This document shows positions 47,857 through 58,117 of a stretch of DNA of 64,000 nt, piece by piece. Source of the stretch: Pseudomonas salomonii (lineage in GTDB: Bacteria > Pseudomonadota > Gammaproteobacteria > Pseudomonadales > Pseudomonadaceae). Numbering within the stretch: the first letter of the stretch is position 1; every line of letters starts with the position of its first letter. The position numbers and the translations under genes are program-made. Below the pieces are notes generated by a model. That model was given only the letters and a program-made list of their open reading frames with translations. It was not told the origin of the DNA and did not search any database. The stretch spans positions 1 through 64,000 of the forward strand of contig NZ_FNOX01000002.1 in NCBI RefSeq assembly GCF_900107155.1. Reading direction: 5' to 3'.

Positions 47857-48552
47857 ATGCCTGCTGCCTTACCGCATTACGCCTTCGCCCGCGGCGCCAT
47901 CGCCGTTATTCCGTTATCCCTGGCCTGTGCGCCGTGGGGGCTGCTCGCCGGCTCCATGGCCATCGACGCGCAATTTACCCCGCTGCAGGCCCAGGGCTTG
48001 TCCGCCATCGTGTTTGCCGGTGCCGCGCAGTTGGTGGCCATCGGCATGGTCAAGAGCGGCGCCAGCCTGATTTCGATTGTGCTGACCACCTTGCTGCTGA
48101 CTTCCCAGCACTTGCTGTATGGCATGCACATGCGCCCGACACTCTCGTCACTCAACGCCCGTTGGCGCATGAGCCTGGGCTTTTTGCTCACTGATGAGTT
48201 CTTCGCACTGGTCAACCACTATGACCGTGAGACGTTCAATCGCTGGTATGCGTTGGGGGTGGGGCTGACGTTTTACATCGCCTGGAACCTTTTTACCCTG
48301 GCCGGCATTGTGCTTGGCAAAAGCATTCCCGGGCTCGACCAGTTGGGGCTGGAGTTTTCGATTGCTGCGACCTTTATCGCGTTGATTACCCCGGTGGTGC
48401 GTGATGTGCCAACGGTGGTGTGCGTGGCGGTGTCGCTGCTGTTTTCGGTGTGGCTGAGCTTTCTGCACTGGGAGTCGGCGGTGGTGGTGTCCGGGGTGTT
48501 GGGCATGAGTGCAGGGTTTGCCTGCAAGCGACTGGGGGGAGGGCAGAAGTGA
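47857..48552 (+). CDS. azlC: AzlC-family branched-chain amino-acid export permease
   Basis: The 231-residue membrane protein is the large subunit of AzlCD-type exporters. It begins with a short cytoplasmic segment, then the conserved IPLSLACAPWGLLAGSMAI helix and SQHLLYGM motif. The family exports branched-chain amino acids or analogues. Its stop overlaps the GTG start of azlD (GTGA at 48549-48552), the usual translational coupling. Confidence 0.92.
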   Translation: MPAALPHYAFARGAIAVIPLSLACAPWGLLAGSMAIDAQFTPLQAQGLSAIVFAGAAQLVAIGMVKSGASLISIVLTTLLLTSQHLLYGMHMRPTLSSLNARWRMSLGFLLTDEFFALVNHYDRETFNRWYALGVGLTFYIAWNLFTLAGIVLGKSIPGLDQLGLEFSIAATFIALITPVVRDVPTVVCVAVSLLFSVWLSFLHWESAVVVSGVLGMSAGFACKRLGGGQK

Positions 48553-48860
48553 TCTACATCATGATTGTGGCCATGGGGCTGGTGGTTTTCCTTAACCGTT
48601 ACCTGTTTATCGAGCCGCGTTTGCCGGTGCGGCTTAACCGTGGGGCGCGGGAGTTTTTGGGGTTTGCAGTGCCTGGGATGCTGACAGCGATTTGCGGGCC
48701 GATCATTTTTCTTGCTGACCATAAGTTGAATCTGAGCCCGGGTAATCCTTATTTGCTGGCGGGTGTTTGTGCGGTGGCGTTGATGTTCTGGACGCGTAGC
48801 GTGTTGATTACGGTGCTGTTGAGCATGGGGTTGTTTTATTTGTTTCGCTGGTGGTTTTGA
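48549..48860 (+). CDS. azlD: AzlD-family small subunit of the amino-acid exporter
   Basis: The 103-residue protein has three or four hydrophobic helices (including MIVAMGLVVFLNRYLF) and the length typical of AzlD. The GTG at 48549 is chosen because it overlaps the azlC stop codon; longer frames upstream lie inside azlC. It works with AzlC in the inner membrane. Confidence 0.88.
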   Translation: MIYIMIVAMGLVVFLNRYLFIEPRLPVRLNRGAREFLGFAVPGMLTAICGPIIFLADHKLNLSPGNPYLLAGVCAVALMFWTRSVLITVLLSMGLFYLFRWWF

Positions 48861-48940
48861 GGGGCACGCCTTGGTGTTGCTTTTGCTGTGGCAACCCCGG
48901 CTCCCACAGGTTGACCGCATCTCGCCCTGAAATCGCAGGC

Positions 48941-48966
48941 AAAAAAAAGCCCGCGGGAGAGCGGGC
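48941..48966 (-). terminator. Intrinsic terminator oriented leftward
   Basis: GCCCGC (48949-48954) and GCGGGC (48961-48966) form a stem. The eight T residues lie on the minus strand only; on the plus strand the stem is followed by AGAAGGG. No leftward gene is visible just to the right of it, which makes it an orphan terminator. Confidence 0.75.
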
Positions 48967-49104
48967 AGAAGGGATACTTCTTAAAAATGAGCCTGCTGAC
49001 TATAGGGGCCAGGCGCATCCTTCACAGTGAAACAAAGTTCATGCACGCATCAGACAATCACCGGAGAGTGGTAAAGTCGCATTTTTTCCAAAGGAAGCAA
49101 TGGC

Positions 49105-49458
49105 ATGCGAAAGCTGGTAATTGGCGCATTGGCAGTGGCCGCACTGTCCGGCTGTGCGGGCTCGAAGATGAAGGACGCGCGCAGCGGTCAGCCCTACAAG
49201 ACCCTGGCGTCGGACAAGGCCACATTGGTGGTAGCCCAATGCATTCAGTTCGGCTGGCAGGACGAGGCGGTGTTCGGCGTTGATGCCGGTGGCTTCAAAG
49301 AGCCGCTCGAAGCCGGTGGTTTTACCGTCTACACCACGGGCGGTGACTACTTCGCCGATGTGCGCGTAGCCGGTGGCGGCTCCAGCGTCAACTACTATGC
49401 CGCCCAGGACACGATGCCGGCCAAGCGTCGATTGGCCGCACTGGCAACCTGTCTGTAG
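49105..49458 (+). CDS. Small lipoprotein
   Basis: The 117-residue protein has a lipoprotein signal with lipobox LSGC at residues 13-16. The mature part is glycine-rich and contains two further cysteines. It was not assigned to a named family. AAGGAAG precedes the ATG. It is probably anchored in the outer membrane. Confidence 0.8.
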   Translation: MRKLVIGALAVAALSGCAGSKMKDARSGQPYKTLASDKATLVVAQCIQFGWQDEAVFGVDAGGFKEPLEAGGFTVYTTGGDYFADVRVAGGGSSVNYYAAQDTMPAKRRLAALATCL

Positions 49459-49603
49459 GCTGTCTCCCTAGCATTTTTCGGAAACGCCCGGCGGGACAGT
49501 CGCGGGGCATAGGTTTATCATTCGTTTCGCTCGCTCGACGTGATGGCTCTTTACCAGTACACGGACGTCGAGGCCTTACCGTCGAGCGGGCCTCGTTTTC
49601 TTC

Positions 49604-50308
49604 CTAGCGCGGCATGTAGCCCAAGTGCCAGCGCCGGGGAATCTTCAGTGACACCAGCCCCAGCACGGCGGCCAATGCGCCACTGACCAGCAGCGCCTTG
49701 AGCCCGAACTGGTGCTCCAGCACCGCGCCGATCACGGCGCCCACGAACATGCCGACCCACGGCACCAATTGCACCCGCCAACCATTACGCCGCTCCCCCA
49801 GTATCCAGCGCCCCAGCCCGCGGCCAAAACGTGAGAGCGCGCCGGTCACATAGGTCAGGCCCACCGGCAAACCATTGACCTCTTCCACGGCCGCATTGAG
49901 CATGCCCATGGCCAGGATCGCCGCCAGCAGCGCCGGCAACGTATCGTCGAAGGGCCACAGCGCCGCGCCGCACAACAAGGCGGCGATGCACAGCAGCAAA
50001 GGCAGCGCATGCCGGCGGCTGAAGCGGCTGACCACTACACCCAGGGCGTTGCCCAGCACAAACATCGCCACCAGCAACAGCAGGCGCCCGGTCAGGCCCA
50101 GGTCGCCGGCGCTGATCGCCACCGCCAGGCGCGTGGTGTTGCCGCTCATGAATGAAACAAAATCCCCGCTGGCCATAAAGCCAATCGCATCGGTCATGCC
50201 CGCCAGCACCGACAGGCTGGCCACCAGCATCAAGCCGACCCGCCCGCGCCAGCGTTGGCGATGGGCAAGTGCTGCATTGGCGTAAGGCCTTTGGGACGAA
50301 GGCAACAT
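49604..50308 (-). CDS. DUF1275 (YoaK-like) membrane protein
   Basis: The 234-residue protein has six hydrophobic segments and the hallmark sequence LAGMTDAIGF...GDFVSFMSGNTTRLAVA. DUF1275 proteins are common inner-membrane proteins with no settled function. It stands alone between the lipoprotein gene and the broken ABC-F gene. Confidence 0.88.
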   Translation of the reverse strand: MLPSSQRPYANAALAHRQRWRGRVGLMLVASLSVLAGMTDAIGFMASGDFVSFMSGNTTRLAVAISAGDLGLTGRLLLLVAMFVLGNALGVVVSRFSRRHALPLLLCIAALLCGAALWPFDDTLPALLAAILAMGMLNAAVEEVNGLPVGLTYVTGALSRFGRGLGRWILGERRNGWRVQLVPWVGMFVGAVIGAVLEHQFGLKALLVSGALAAVLGLVSLKIPRRWHLGYMPR

Positions 50309-50377
50309 AGGACCGGGCTCCGCGGTGAGATTATTCGGCCACTACCGTAGGACGCTTCGGCCGCGCGTGCAATGACC

Positions 50378-52002
50378 TCAGACACTTTCCAGTCGCCAGC
50401 CGCCGGGCTGCCAGATCAAATGGTGGGTCGGCCGGATCGCCTGGATGAACGCCTCGTCATGGGATACCGCGACAATCGCCCCGGTAAACCCGCGCAGCGC
50501 CTGTTCAAAGGCCAGTACCGATTCCAGGTCCAGAGGGTTGGTGGGCTCGTCCAGCAATAGCAGTTGCGCCGGGGAATCGCGCCACAAGGCGATCGCCATT
50601 GCGGCTTTCAAGCGTTCGCCGCCGCTCAGTTGGCCGGTGGGTTGGGTGACGCGCACCGCGTCCAGTTGCAACAAGGCCAGGCGCGTGCGCAGCTCGGCTT
50701 CGGCCAGAGGCGTGTCGAGCAGGTTGAGTTGTTCCACGATGGAACGCTCATCCATCAGCAGCGCCAGGTGCTGATCGATATACGCGGCGGGTATCGACAC
50801 CGTGCAGGCGCCGCTGACCGCCTGCCATTGGCCTGCCAGCAGCTTGAGCAGCGTGGACTTGCCGCACCACGCACGGCCACGCGTACCGGGCCGATCAGGT
50901 TGAGCGAGAGGTAAGTCGCCGGCTGGTGCGGGTCGAGCCACGGCAGTTGGGCATGCTCCAGGGTGAGTAGGTGTCGGCCGTTGGGCAAGGCCGAGCCGGG
51001 CAGGGCGAGCAAGGTCGGGGTTTCATCGGCGACACGCGCATAAGCCTGGCGCACCTGCCCATCCAGCTCATTCTTGTAGGCGTGGTGAGCGCTGCGCACC
51101 GTGCTGACGATTTCCTTGGCGGCGCCTTTCCAGCGGGCTTTGGTAAAGCGATCAACGTTGGCGGTTTCGGCGTGCTTGCGTGAGCGTGCGGCATTGCGTT
51201 GCAGGTTGTCGTGATCTTTTTGCAGGCGCTTGCGTTCGCGGCTGCGTTGCAGGCGAGCATGCTCGAGCGCCATGGCGGCAGCGTGCTGCTCGGTATCGCG
51301 CTGCTGGCGATAGGCAGCGTAATTGCCGCCATACACACGCATGCCAAGGGGCGACAGCTCGACGATGCGCGCCAGGGTATTGAGCAGCTGTCGATCATGG
51401 CTGACCACCACCAAACCGCCGCGCCACTCGCGCAAAACCCGCAGCAGCCACTCGCGTCCATGGCTGTCGAGGTGGTTGGTGGGTTCATCCAGCACCAGCA
51501 GATCCGGCGCCGCCAATAGCGCACCGATGACGGCAACCCTGGCCAACTGGCCGCCACTCAGCTGATTGGCTGGCGCGTCAAAGCCGAGCGCGTGTAAACC
51601 TGCGCCATCGAGTGCGGCACGCAAGCGTTCGGCAAGGTCCCAGCGATCGTCAATCAGCTCAAGGTCACCGGCCCGGGCCTCGCCTCGGGCCATGCGCCCA
51701 AGCGCGGCCAGGGCTTGGGCGGTATCGGTGATCTGCGCAAGGCTTGCTCCCGGTTGCAGCGTCAGGCTCTGTGCGACGTAAGCTACGCGGGCCTTGCCGT
51801 CCAGCGTACCGGAAGAGGGCGCAAGCACCCCGGCAAGCAGCTTCGCCAGGATACTTTTACCGCGACCATTACGGCCGACAATCCCGGTGGGTGTGTAATC
51901 AATGGACAGGGTGAGGTCTTCCAGCAAGGTTTCGCCATTGGCGAACTGGAAGCACACGTGTTGCAGGGAAACCAATACGGGCAGGCGTTTGACGTCAGTC
52001 AT
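50378..52002 (-). pseudogene. ABC-F ATPase gene with a frameshift in the second Walker A motif
   Basis: Without the lesion this would be an ABC-F protein of about 544 residues with two ATPase domains. Domain 1 is intact: Walker A GIVGRNGRGKS, signature LSGGQLARV, Walker B LLVLDEPTNHLDS. Domain 2 keeps LSGGERLKAA and LLLDEPTNPLDL in another reading frame. The frames change at about 50875-50890, where VAVRG runs straight into CGKST: about ten bases that should encode the xNG of the P-loop are missing. ATG at 52002 follows GGAGG. ABC-F proteins act on ribosomes, not in transport. Either a real inactivating deletion or an assembly error; a truncated one-domain product could still be made. Confidence 0.85.
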
Positions 52003-52126
52003 CAGCACCTCCAAAAAAATGTCGAACAGGCCAACAAGCGCGCCAGGCGGCTGGTTGCAGGTACATTTTGGAAGGCTTAGTGGTTCACGTCGGCGCTCAT
52101 CCCGTGAGTCAGAAGGGACCCGAAGG

Positions 52127-53176
52127 CTAACCCGGCTTGGCGCCCTTGGGCAAGTCGCTGGCCAATTGCTCGAGGAACATCGCCAGCGCGACTTCTTCGG
52201 CTTTGAGGCCCTTGCGCACCCGTGGTTTGGGCAGTTTGGACAGTTCGCCCAGGCTGAAATGCTCCAGCACGGCAGGGTGGATGTAGCACTTGCGGCACAC
52301 TGCCGGTGTATTGCCCAACTGCTTGGCGACATCTTTAACCATCGCCACCACGTGGCGCTTGGCATCGGATTCGGGCTGCCACTCCAACTCGCGCAACACC
52401 GCCAGGGCCATGGCGGTACCGGCCCAGGTGCGGTAATCCTTGGCGGTGAAATCGGCGCCGGTGAGGCTGTGCAAATAGGCATTCACGTCGTGGGAACTGA
52501 CAGTGTGGCGCTCGCCGTCTTCGTCCAGGTACTGAAACAGATTCTGCCCCGGCAACTCCAGGCAGCGCTTGACCACCGTGGCCAGGCGCCGGTCCTTGAC
52601 GCTGACCTGGTGCTCGACGCCACTCTTGCCGCGAAACTGGAACTGGATCTCGCTGCCCTTGATGTCCACATGGCGGTTGCGCAGGGTGGTCAGCCCGTAG
52701 GATTTGTTGTCGCGGGCATATTGGGTGTTGCCGACGCGGATCAGTGTGGCGTCCAGCAGCATCACCACGGTGGCCAGGACTTTTTCACGGGTGAACCCCG
52801 GCGCGGCGATTTGCGCTTCCAATTGCTTGCGCAGTTTGGGCAAGGCATTGCCGAACTCTTGCAGGCGCGAGTATTTGTCGGTGTCGCGCACTTCGCGCCA
52901 GCGCGCGTGATAGCGGTACTGCTTACGGCCTCGGGCATCACGGCCGGTGGCTTGCAGATGCCCGCGCGGGTCGGCGCAGATCCATACATCGGTGTAGGCC
53001 GGTGGCACGGCCAGGGCATTCAGACGTTTGATTTCATCGGCATCGGTGATGCGCTGGCCTTTGGGGTCGACGTAGTGAAACGTGCCACGCAGCTTTTTGC
53101 GGCGGATGCCGGGTTGGGTGTCGTCCACATAATGCAGGTCGCGGGGCAGGTCGGCAGGCAGCGCAGAGTCAGGCAT
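52127..53176 (-). CDS. DNA topoisomerase IB (poxvirus type)
   Basis: The 349-residue enzyme relaxes supercoils by nicking one strand through a 3'-phosphotyrosine. The catalytic set is visible: DFTAKDYRTWAGT (Arg/Lys region) and the tyrosine in VCRKCYIHP. The N-terminal domain (GIRRKKLRGTFHYVDPKG) also matches bacterial TopIB proteins. ATG at 53176 is chosen; the longer upstream extension is non-conserved. Confidence 0.93.
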   Translation of the reverse strand: MPDSALPADLPRDLHYVDDTQPGIRRKKLRGTFHYVDPKGQRITDADEIKRLNALAVPPAYTDVWICADPRGHLQATGRDARGRKQYRYHARWREVRDTDKYSRLQEFGNALPKLRKQLEAQIAAPGFTREKVLATVVMLLDATLIRVGNTQYARDNKSYGLTTLRNRHVDIKGSEIQFQFRGKSGVEHQVSVKDRRLATVVKRCLELPGQNLFQYLDEDGERHTVSSHDVNAYLHSLTGADFTAKDYRTWAGTAMALAVLRELEWQPESDAKRHVVAMVKDVAKQLGNTPAVCRKCYIHPAVLEHFSLGELSKLPKPRVRKGLKAEEVALAMFLEQLASDLPKGAKPG

Positions 53177-53250
53177 GGTGCAGGTTCCTTGGCAACAGAT
53201 CAGGCCGGTATACCTGATTGACCACAGGGTTTTGCGCGGGTGCCAAATAC

Positions 53251-54330
53251 TTACGCCAACACCGCCACCGCCTTGATTTGCGCCCACAACGCCTGGCCCG
53301 GATGCAGGTGCAGTTGGTCGCGGGAGAAACGGGTAATCCTCGCCAGCAGCGGCGTACCGCCGGCATCCAGGCGCACCAGCACGTGGGCGCTGTTGTCCGC
53401 CGCTATTTCCTGGGTGACCGTCACCGGCAAGCGGTTGAGGATGCTGCTGGCTTCCTCGGCGTGCAGGCTGAGGCTGACGTCGCGCGCCTGCACCTTGACC
53501 CGCAACGGTTTGCCCAACGCCAGCGGTGCATGAGCCACGCGCATTTGCAACGGGCTGTCGGGCAATTGCAGGGTGAGCAGTTGATAGTGTTCATCGTAGG
53601 CAAGCACGCTGCCATTGATGACCACCCCGGCGTCATCGCCCAGCGCCATCGGCAAGTCCAGGCGTGCCAGGGTTTCGCCGATGGGGCCGCTGGCCAGGGC
53701 CTTGCCGTCACTTAACAGCACGATGTGATCGGCCAGGCGCGCGACCTCGTCCTGGGCATGGCTGACGTACAGCACCGGAATATCCAACTCATCGTGCAGG
53801 CGTTCGAGGTAGGGCAGAATCTCGCTTTTGCGCTTGCTGTCCAGGGCCGCCAGGGGTTCATCCATCAACAACAACTGCGGGCTGGTGAGCAGCGCGCGGG
53901 CGATGCCGACGCGCTGACGTTCGCCGCCGGACAAGTGCTGCGGGTGGCGTTCAAGCAAGTGGCCAATGCCGAGCAGTTCGGCCGCCTGGGCCAGGTGCAC
54001 GCGGCGAAGCGAGCGTGCAATACGCTTGAGGCCGAATTCCAGATTGGCGCGCACCGACAAATGCGCAAACAGGCTCGCCTCCTGGAACACATAACCCAAT
54101 GCGCGCTTATGCGGCGGCACAAATATGCCGTTGCGGCTGTCTTGCCAGACCTCACCGTTAATTTGGACCAACCCGTCTGCAGCCCGCTCAAGCCCGGCGA
54201 TACAGCGCAGGCAGGTGGTCTTGCCGGAGCCGGAATGCCCATACAGTGCGGTTACGCCACGGCCGGGCAGGTGCAGGTCGACGTCCAGCGCAAAACCTGG
54301 GTACTTCACGTTCAGGCGTACATCCATCAT
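53251..54330 (-). CDS. modC: Molybdate ABC transporter ATPase
   Basis: The 359-residue protein has Walker [11 protein letters not shown], signature [15 protein letters not shown] and Walker [13 protein letters not shown], followed by a C-terminal TOBE/MOP-type molybdate-binding region. It energises ModB. It begins five bases after modB, at either of two adjacent ATGs (54330 or 54327), and closes the modABC operon. Confidence 0.97.
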   Translation of the reverse strand: MMDVRLNVKYPGFALDVDLHLPGRGVTALYGHSGSGKTTCLRCIAGLERAADGLVQINGEVWQDSRNGIFVPPHKRALGYVFQEASLFAHLSVRANLEFGLKRIARSLRRVHLAQAAELLGIGHLLERHPQHLSGGERQRVGIARALLTSPQLLLMDEPLAALDSKRKSEILPYLERLHDELDIPVLYVSHAQDEVARLADHIVLLSDGKALASGPIGETLARLDLPMALGDDAGVVINGSVLAYDEHYQLLTLQLPDSPLQMRVAHAPLALGKPLRVKVQARDVSLSLHAEEASSILNRLPVTVTQEIAADNSAHVLVRLDAGGTPLLARITRFSRDQLHLHPGQALWAQIKAVAVLA

Positions 54331-54335
54331 GGCGG

Positions 54336-55016
54336 TCAGCTCCAGCCCATCTTGGTTTTACGGCTGGAATAGAGCGCCAGCAATACGAGAAAAGCGAACA
54401 CCACCATGGAGCCGGCCAGCCAGTGGGCCTGGGCGTATTCCATGGCCTCGACGTGGTCGTAGATCTGCACCGAGACCACGCGGGTCTTGTCGGGGATATT
54501 GCCGCCGATCATCAGCACCACGCCGAACTCACCGACGGTGTGAGCGAAGCCCAGAATCGAGGCGGTGATAAAACCAGGGCGGGCCAGGGGCAGGATCACC
54601 GTGAAAAATGTGTCCCAAGGGTTGGCGCGCAGCGTCGCCGCCACTTCCAGTGGGCGCGTGCCAATGGCGGAGAAGGCGTTTTGCAGCGGCTGCACCACAA
54701 ACGGCATGGAATAGATCACCGAGCCGATCACCAGCCCGGCGAAACTGAACGTCAGGGTGCCCAGGCCCAGCCATTGGGTGAACTGGCCGAAATAACCGTT
54801 GGGGCCCATGGTCAACAGCAGGTAAAAACCGATGACCGTCGGTGGCAACACCAACGGCAACGCGACAATCGCGCCTATGGGGCCGCGCCACCAGGAGCGG
54901 GTGCGCGACAGCCACAGGGCAATCGGAGTGCCGATGATCAGCAAGATCACAGTGGTCAGTGACGCCAGTTTGAGGGTCAACCAGATGGCGGAAAAATCGG
55001 CACTCGACAGCGGCAT
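54336..55016 (-). CDS. modB: Molybdate ABC transporter permease
   Basis: The 226-residue inner-membrane protein has five transmembrane segments and the permease EAA loop ([23 protein letters not shown]). It begins two bases after the modA stop codon. It imports molybdate delivered by ModA. Confidence 0.96.
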   Translation of the reverse strand: MPLSSADFSAIWLTLKLASLTTVILLIIGTPIALWLSRTRSWWRGPIGAIVALPLVLPPTVIGFYLLLTMGPNGYFGQFTQWLGLGTLTFSFAGLVIGSVIYSMPFVVQPLQNAFSAIGTRPLEVAATLRANPWDTFFTVILPLARPGFITASILGFAHTVGEFGVVLMIGGNIPDKTRVVSVQIYDHVEAMEYAQAHWLAGSMVVFAFLVLLALYSSRKTKMGWS

Positions 55017-55018
55017 AT

Positions 55019-55822
<804 letters not shown>

Positions 55823-55826
55823 TTAT

Positions 55827-55850
55827 CGCTATGTATGAGAATATATAGCG
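55827..55850. promoter_or_regulatory. ModE operator upstream of modABC
   Basis: CGCTATGTAT and ATATATAGCG form an inverted repeat around GAGA, with a single mismatch between arms. It matches the CGCTATATA-N-TATATAGCG consensus of the molybdate-responsive repressor ModE. modE itself is not in the window. Confidence 0.88.
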
Positions 55851-55889
55851 GTTGGCCATTGCCGGTACAGTGCAAAGTTGCCCCAAGTG

Positions 55890-56954
55890 TCAGTCGCGCT
55901 TGAGCCTGGCCAGCACCTGTTCGGCCAGCTGACGGGTCAGGTCATACGTGGAAATATCTCTACCCAGACGCAGTGCCTGGCCTGCCCACAGGTTGCTGAA
56001 GCCGGCTTCATCCCTGGCCTTGAGCGGCATCAGGGCGCCGCCAGAGGTGGGGAATGCCGGTGCCGTTGGGTTGATCGCGCCCAGTTCACGCATCACCCGA
56101 TTGACGATGCCGCGCGCCGGGCGGCCGGTGAACAGATTGGTCAACGCGGTTTCGCTGGCCTGGGCATGGCGCAAGGCATAGTGGTGTGACCCGCTGACGT
56201 TGGCTTCAGGGGTGAACAGGTACGCGGTGCCGATTTGCACCGCCGAGGCACCCAGGGCGAATGCCGCGACGACGCCGCGTGCATCGCCAATGCCGCCTGC
56301 GGCGATCACCGGCACCTTCACCGCGTCAACAATTTGCGGCACCAGCGCCATCAAGCCGATTTGGGTGTTGAGGTCGTCACTGAGGAAAATCCCTCGGTGC
56401 CCGCCCGCTTCAATGCCCATTGCAATGATTGCATCGCAGCCATGCTGTTCGAGCCATATGGCTTCTTCAACGGTGGTCGCCGAGGACAGCACCTTGGCAC
56501 CGGTGGCTTTAACCCGATCGAGCAAGGCTTGTTCCGGTAGCCCAAAGTGAAAGCTCACCACCTCGGGGCGAAACTCTTCGACGACTTTGCAGGCGGCTTC
56601 GTTGAATGGCGCGCGGTTGGACACCGGGGTGGGTGCATCAAAATCGGCGCCCAGTTCGCGGTAGTAGGGTTCCAGCAACGCCTTCCAGCGCTGGTCACGC
56701 GCTTGATCAGCCGGTGGCGGTTGGTGGCAGAAGAAATTGACGTTGATCGGGCCATTGCTGGCTTGGCGAATGGTGCTCAAGGCTTCGCGCAGTTGCTCGA
56801 TGCTCAGCGCGGCGGCGGGCATTGAGCCCAAGGCGCCAGCCTGATTGGCGGCAATGACCATCGTGGTGGTGGTGGCGCCGGCCATCGGCGCCTGGATGAT
56901 CGGCACGTCGATGCCCAGCAGGTCGAGAATGCGGGTGTCTGGCCAGGTGCTCAT
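55890..56954 (-). CDS. Nitronate monooxygenase-family flavoprotein
   Basis: The 354-residue TIM-barrel FMN enzyme has the N-terminal pattern IIQAPMAGATTTTMVIAANQAGALGS, the middle GIEAGGHRG motif and the phosphate-binding IAAGGIGDARG. The family oxidises alkyl nitronates; many members have unknown substrates. ATG at 56954 (MSTWPD) gives the usual start and excludes a 17-residue non-conserved extension. Confidence 0.9.
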   Translation of the reverse strand: MSTWPDTRILDLLGIDVPIIQAPMAGATTTTMVIAANQAGALGSMPAAALSIEQLREALSTIRQASNGPINVNFFCHQPPPADQARDQRWKALLEPYYRELGADFDAPTPVSNRAPFNEAACKVVEEFRPEVVSFHFGLPEQALLDRVKATGAKVLSSATTVEEAIWLEQHGCDAIIAMGIEAGGHRGIFLSDDLNTQIGLMALVPQIVDAVKVPVIAAGGIGDARGVVAAFALGASAVQIGTAYLFTPEANVSGSHHYALRHAQASETALTNLFTGRPARGIVNRVMRELGAINPTAPAFPTSGGALMPLKARDEAGFSNLWAGQALRLGRDISTYDLTRQLAEQVLARLKRD

Positions 56955-57063
56955 GGGATGCGTCTCCAGCGTGAGTAAGACTTTGCGCTGTTTTAGCAGG
57001 GCCATTGGTACCCGGCCAGTCTGTTTTATTCACTGGACGAGGTAGCGGTTTCGTGCCTTGGCG

Positions 57064-57942
57064 TCAGTCGATGGCATGCCCCAATACTGTATGAATGCGT
57101 TCGGCGATATGCGCGACGTGGGTTTCCAGCGCGAAGTGGCCGGTGTCCAGCAACTCGATCACGGCATTGGCATTGTCGCCCTTGTAGGCGTGGGCGCCGG
57201 GTGGAATGAAGAACGGGTCGTGCTCGCCCCAGATCACTAGCGTTGGCACCTGCGTGGCTTTGAAAAATGCCTGGAATTGCGGGTACAGGGTGAGGTTGTT
57301 GCGGTAGTCGAGAAACAGGTCCAACTGGATCTCGTCGTTGCCGGGGCGCTGCATCAACAGCACATCAAGCATGTAGGACTCCGGCGCAATCAACTCAGGT
57401 GTACTCACGCCGTGCAGGTATTGGTAGCGCGTGCCTTCCAGGCTGATCACCGCGTTGCGGATCACCTCGCGGTTGGCCTGGCTGGGCTCGGCCCAATAGG
57501 CACGAATCGGTGCCCAGGCATCGCCGAGGCCTTCCAGGTAAGCGTTGCCATTTTGCGAGACCAGCGCGCTGACCCGCTGTGGGTGCGCCACCGCCAGCCT
57601 CAGGCCAACCGGTGCGCCGTAATCGAAGACGTACAGGGCGTAGCGCGTGAGTTTCAGTGCATCGACAAAATGCCCCACGGTGGTTGCCAGGTTGTCGAAG
57701 CTGTAGTGGTAGTCGCGTTCTGCAGGCACTTCGGTAAAGCCGAAACCTGGCAAGTCCGGCGCGATCACCCGAAACCGCGTGGCCAGCAGCGGGATCAGGT
57801 CGCGGTACATATGCGAAGAACTCGGAAAGCCGTGCAGCAGCAACATCACCGGGGCCGCCGGGTCGCCGGCTTCACGGTAGAACATGCGCACGCCGTCGGC
57901 GTCGACGTGGTGGTAGCGAACGACAGGGGCTTGGATAGACAT
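57064..57942 (-). CDS. Alpha/beta hydrolase of the epoxide hydrolase/haloalkane dehalogenase branch
   Basis: The 292-residue hydrolase has an oxyanion-hole LLLHGFPSSSHMYRDL and, at the nucleophile elbow, VFDYGAPVG with aspartate instead of serine. Asp nucleophiles mark epoxide hydrolases and haloalkane dehalogenases rather than esterases. The acid and base lie in WGEHDPFF and TGHFALE. It is divergent from a CGNR-type regulator gene that probably controls it. Confidence 0.9.
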   Translation of the reverse strand: MSIQAPVVRYHHVDADGVRMFYREAGDPAAPVMLLLHGFPSSSHMYRDLIPLLATRFRVIAPDLPGFGFTEVPAERDYHYSFDNLATTVGHFVDALKLTRYALYVFDYGAPVGLRLAVAHPQRVSALVSQNGNAYLEGLGDAWAPIRAYWAEPSQANREVIRNAVISLEGTRYQYLHGVSTPELIAPESYMLDVLLMQRPGNDEIQLDLFLDYRNNLTLYPQFQAFFKATQVPTLVIWGEHDPFFIPPGAHAYKGDNANAVIELLDTGHFALETHVAHIAERIHTVLGHAID

Positions 57943-58117
57943 GATCAGTACGCCTTTTGTAACTTGATTGGTTTGTTTTAGTGGTTACTTCGTCTAAAAA
58001 TCTGCGCTCAAAATTGTAACCTGTCAAACGTTTTATACCGGTTATAAACTTGCCGGATGTAACTACACAAAAATGAAAATAACGGTTACGATTGCGCCGT
58101 GATCAAGAGGATTCACC

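Noticed and set aside
48836-49018. 60-codon minus-strand frame over the orphan terminator
   Set aside because: It runs across an intrinsic terminator and the end of azlD; no ribosome-binding site or protein-like composition.
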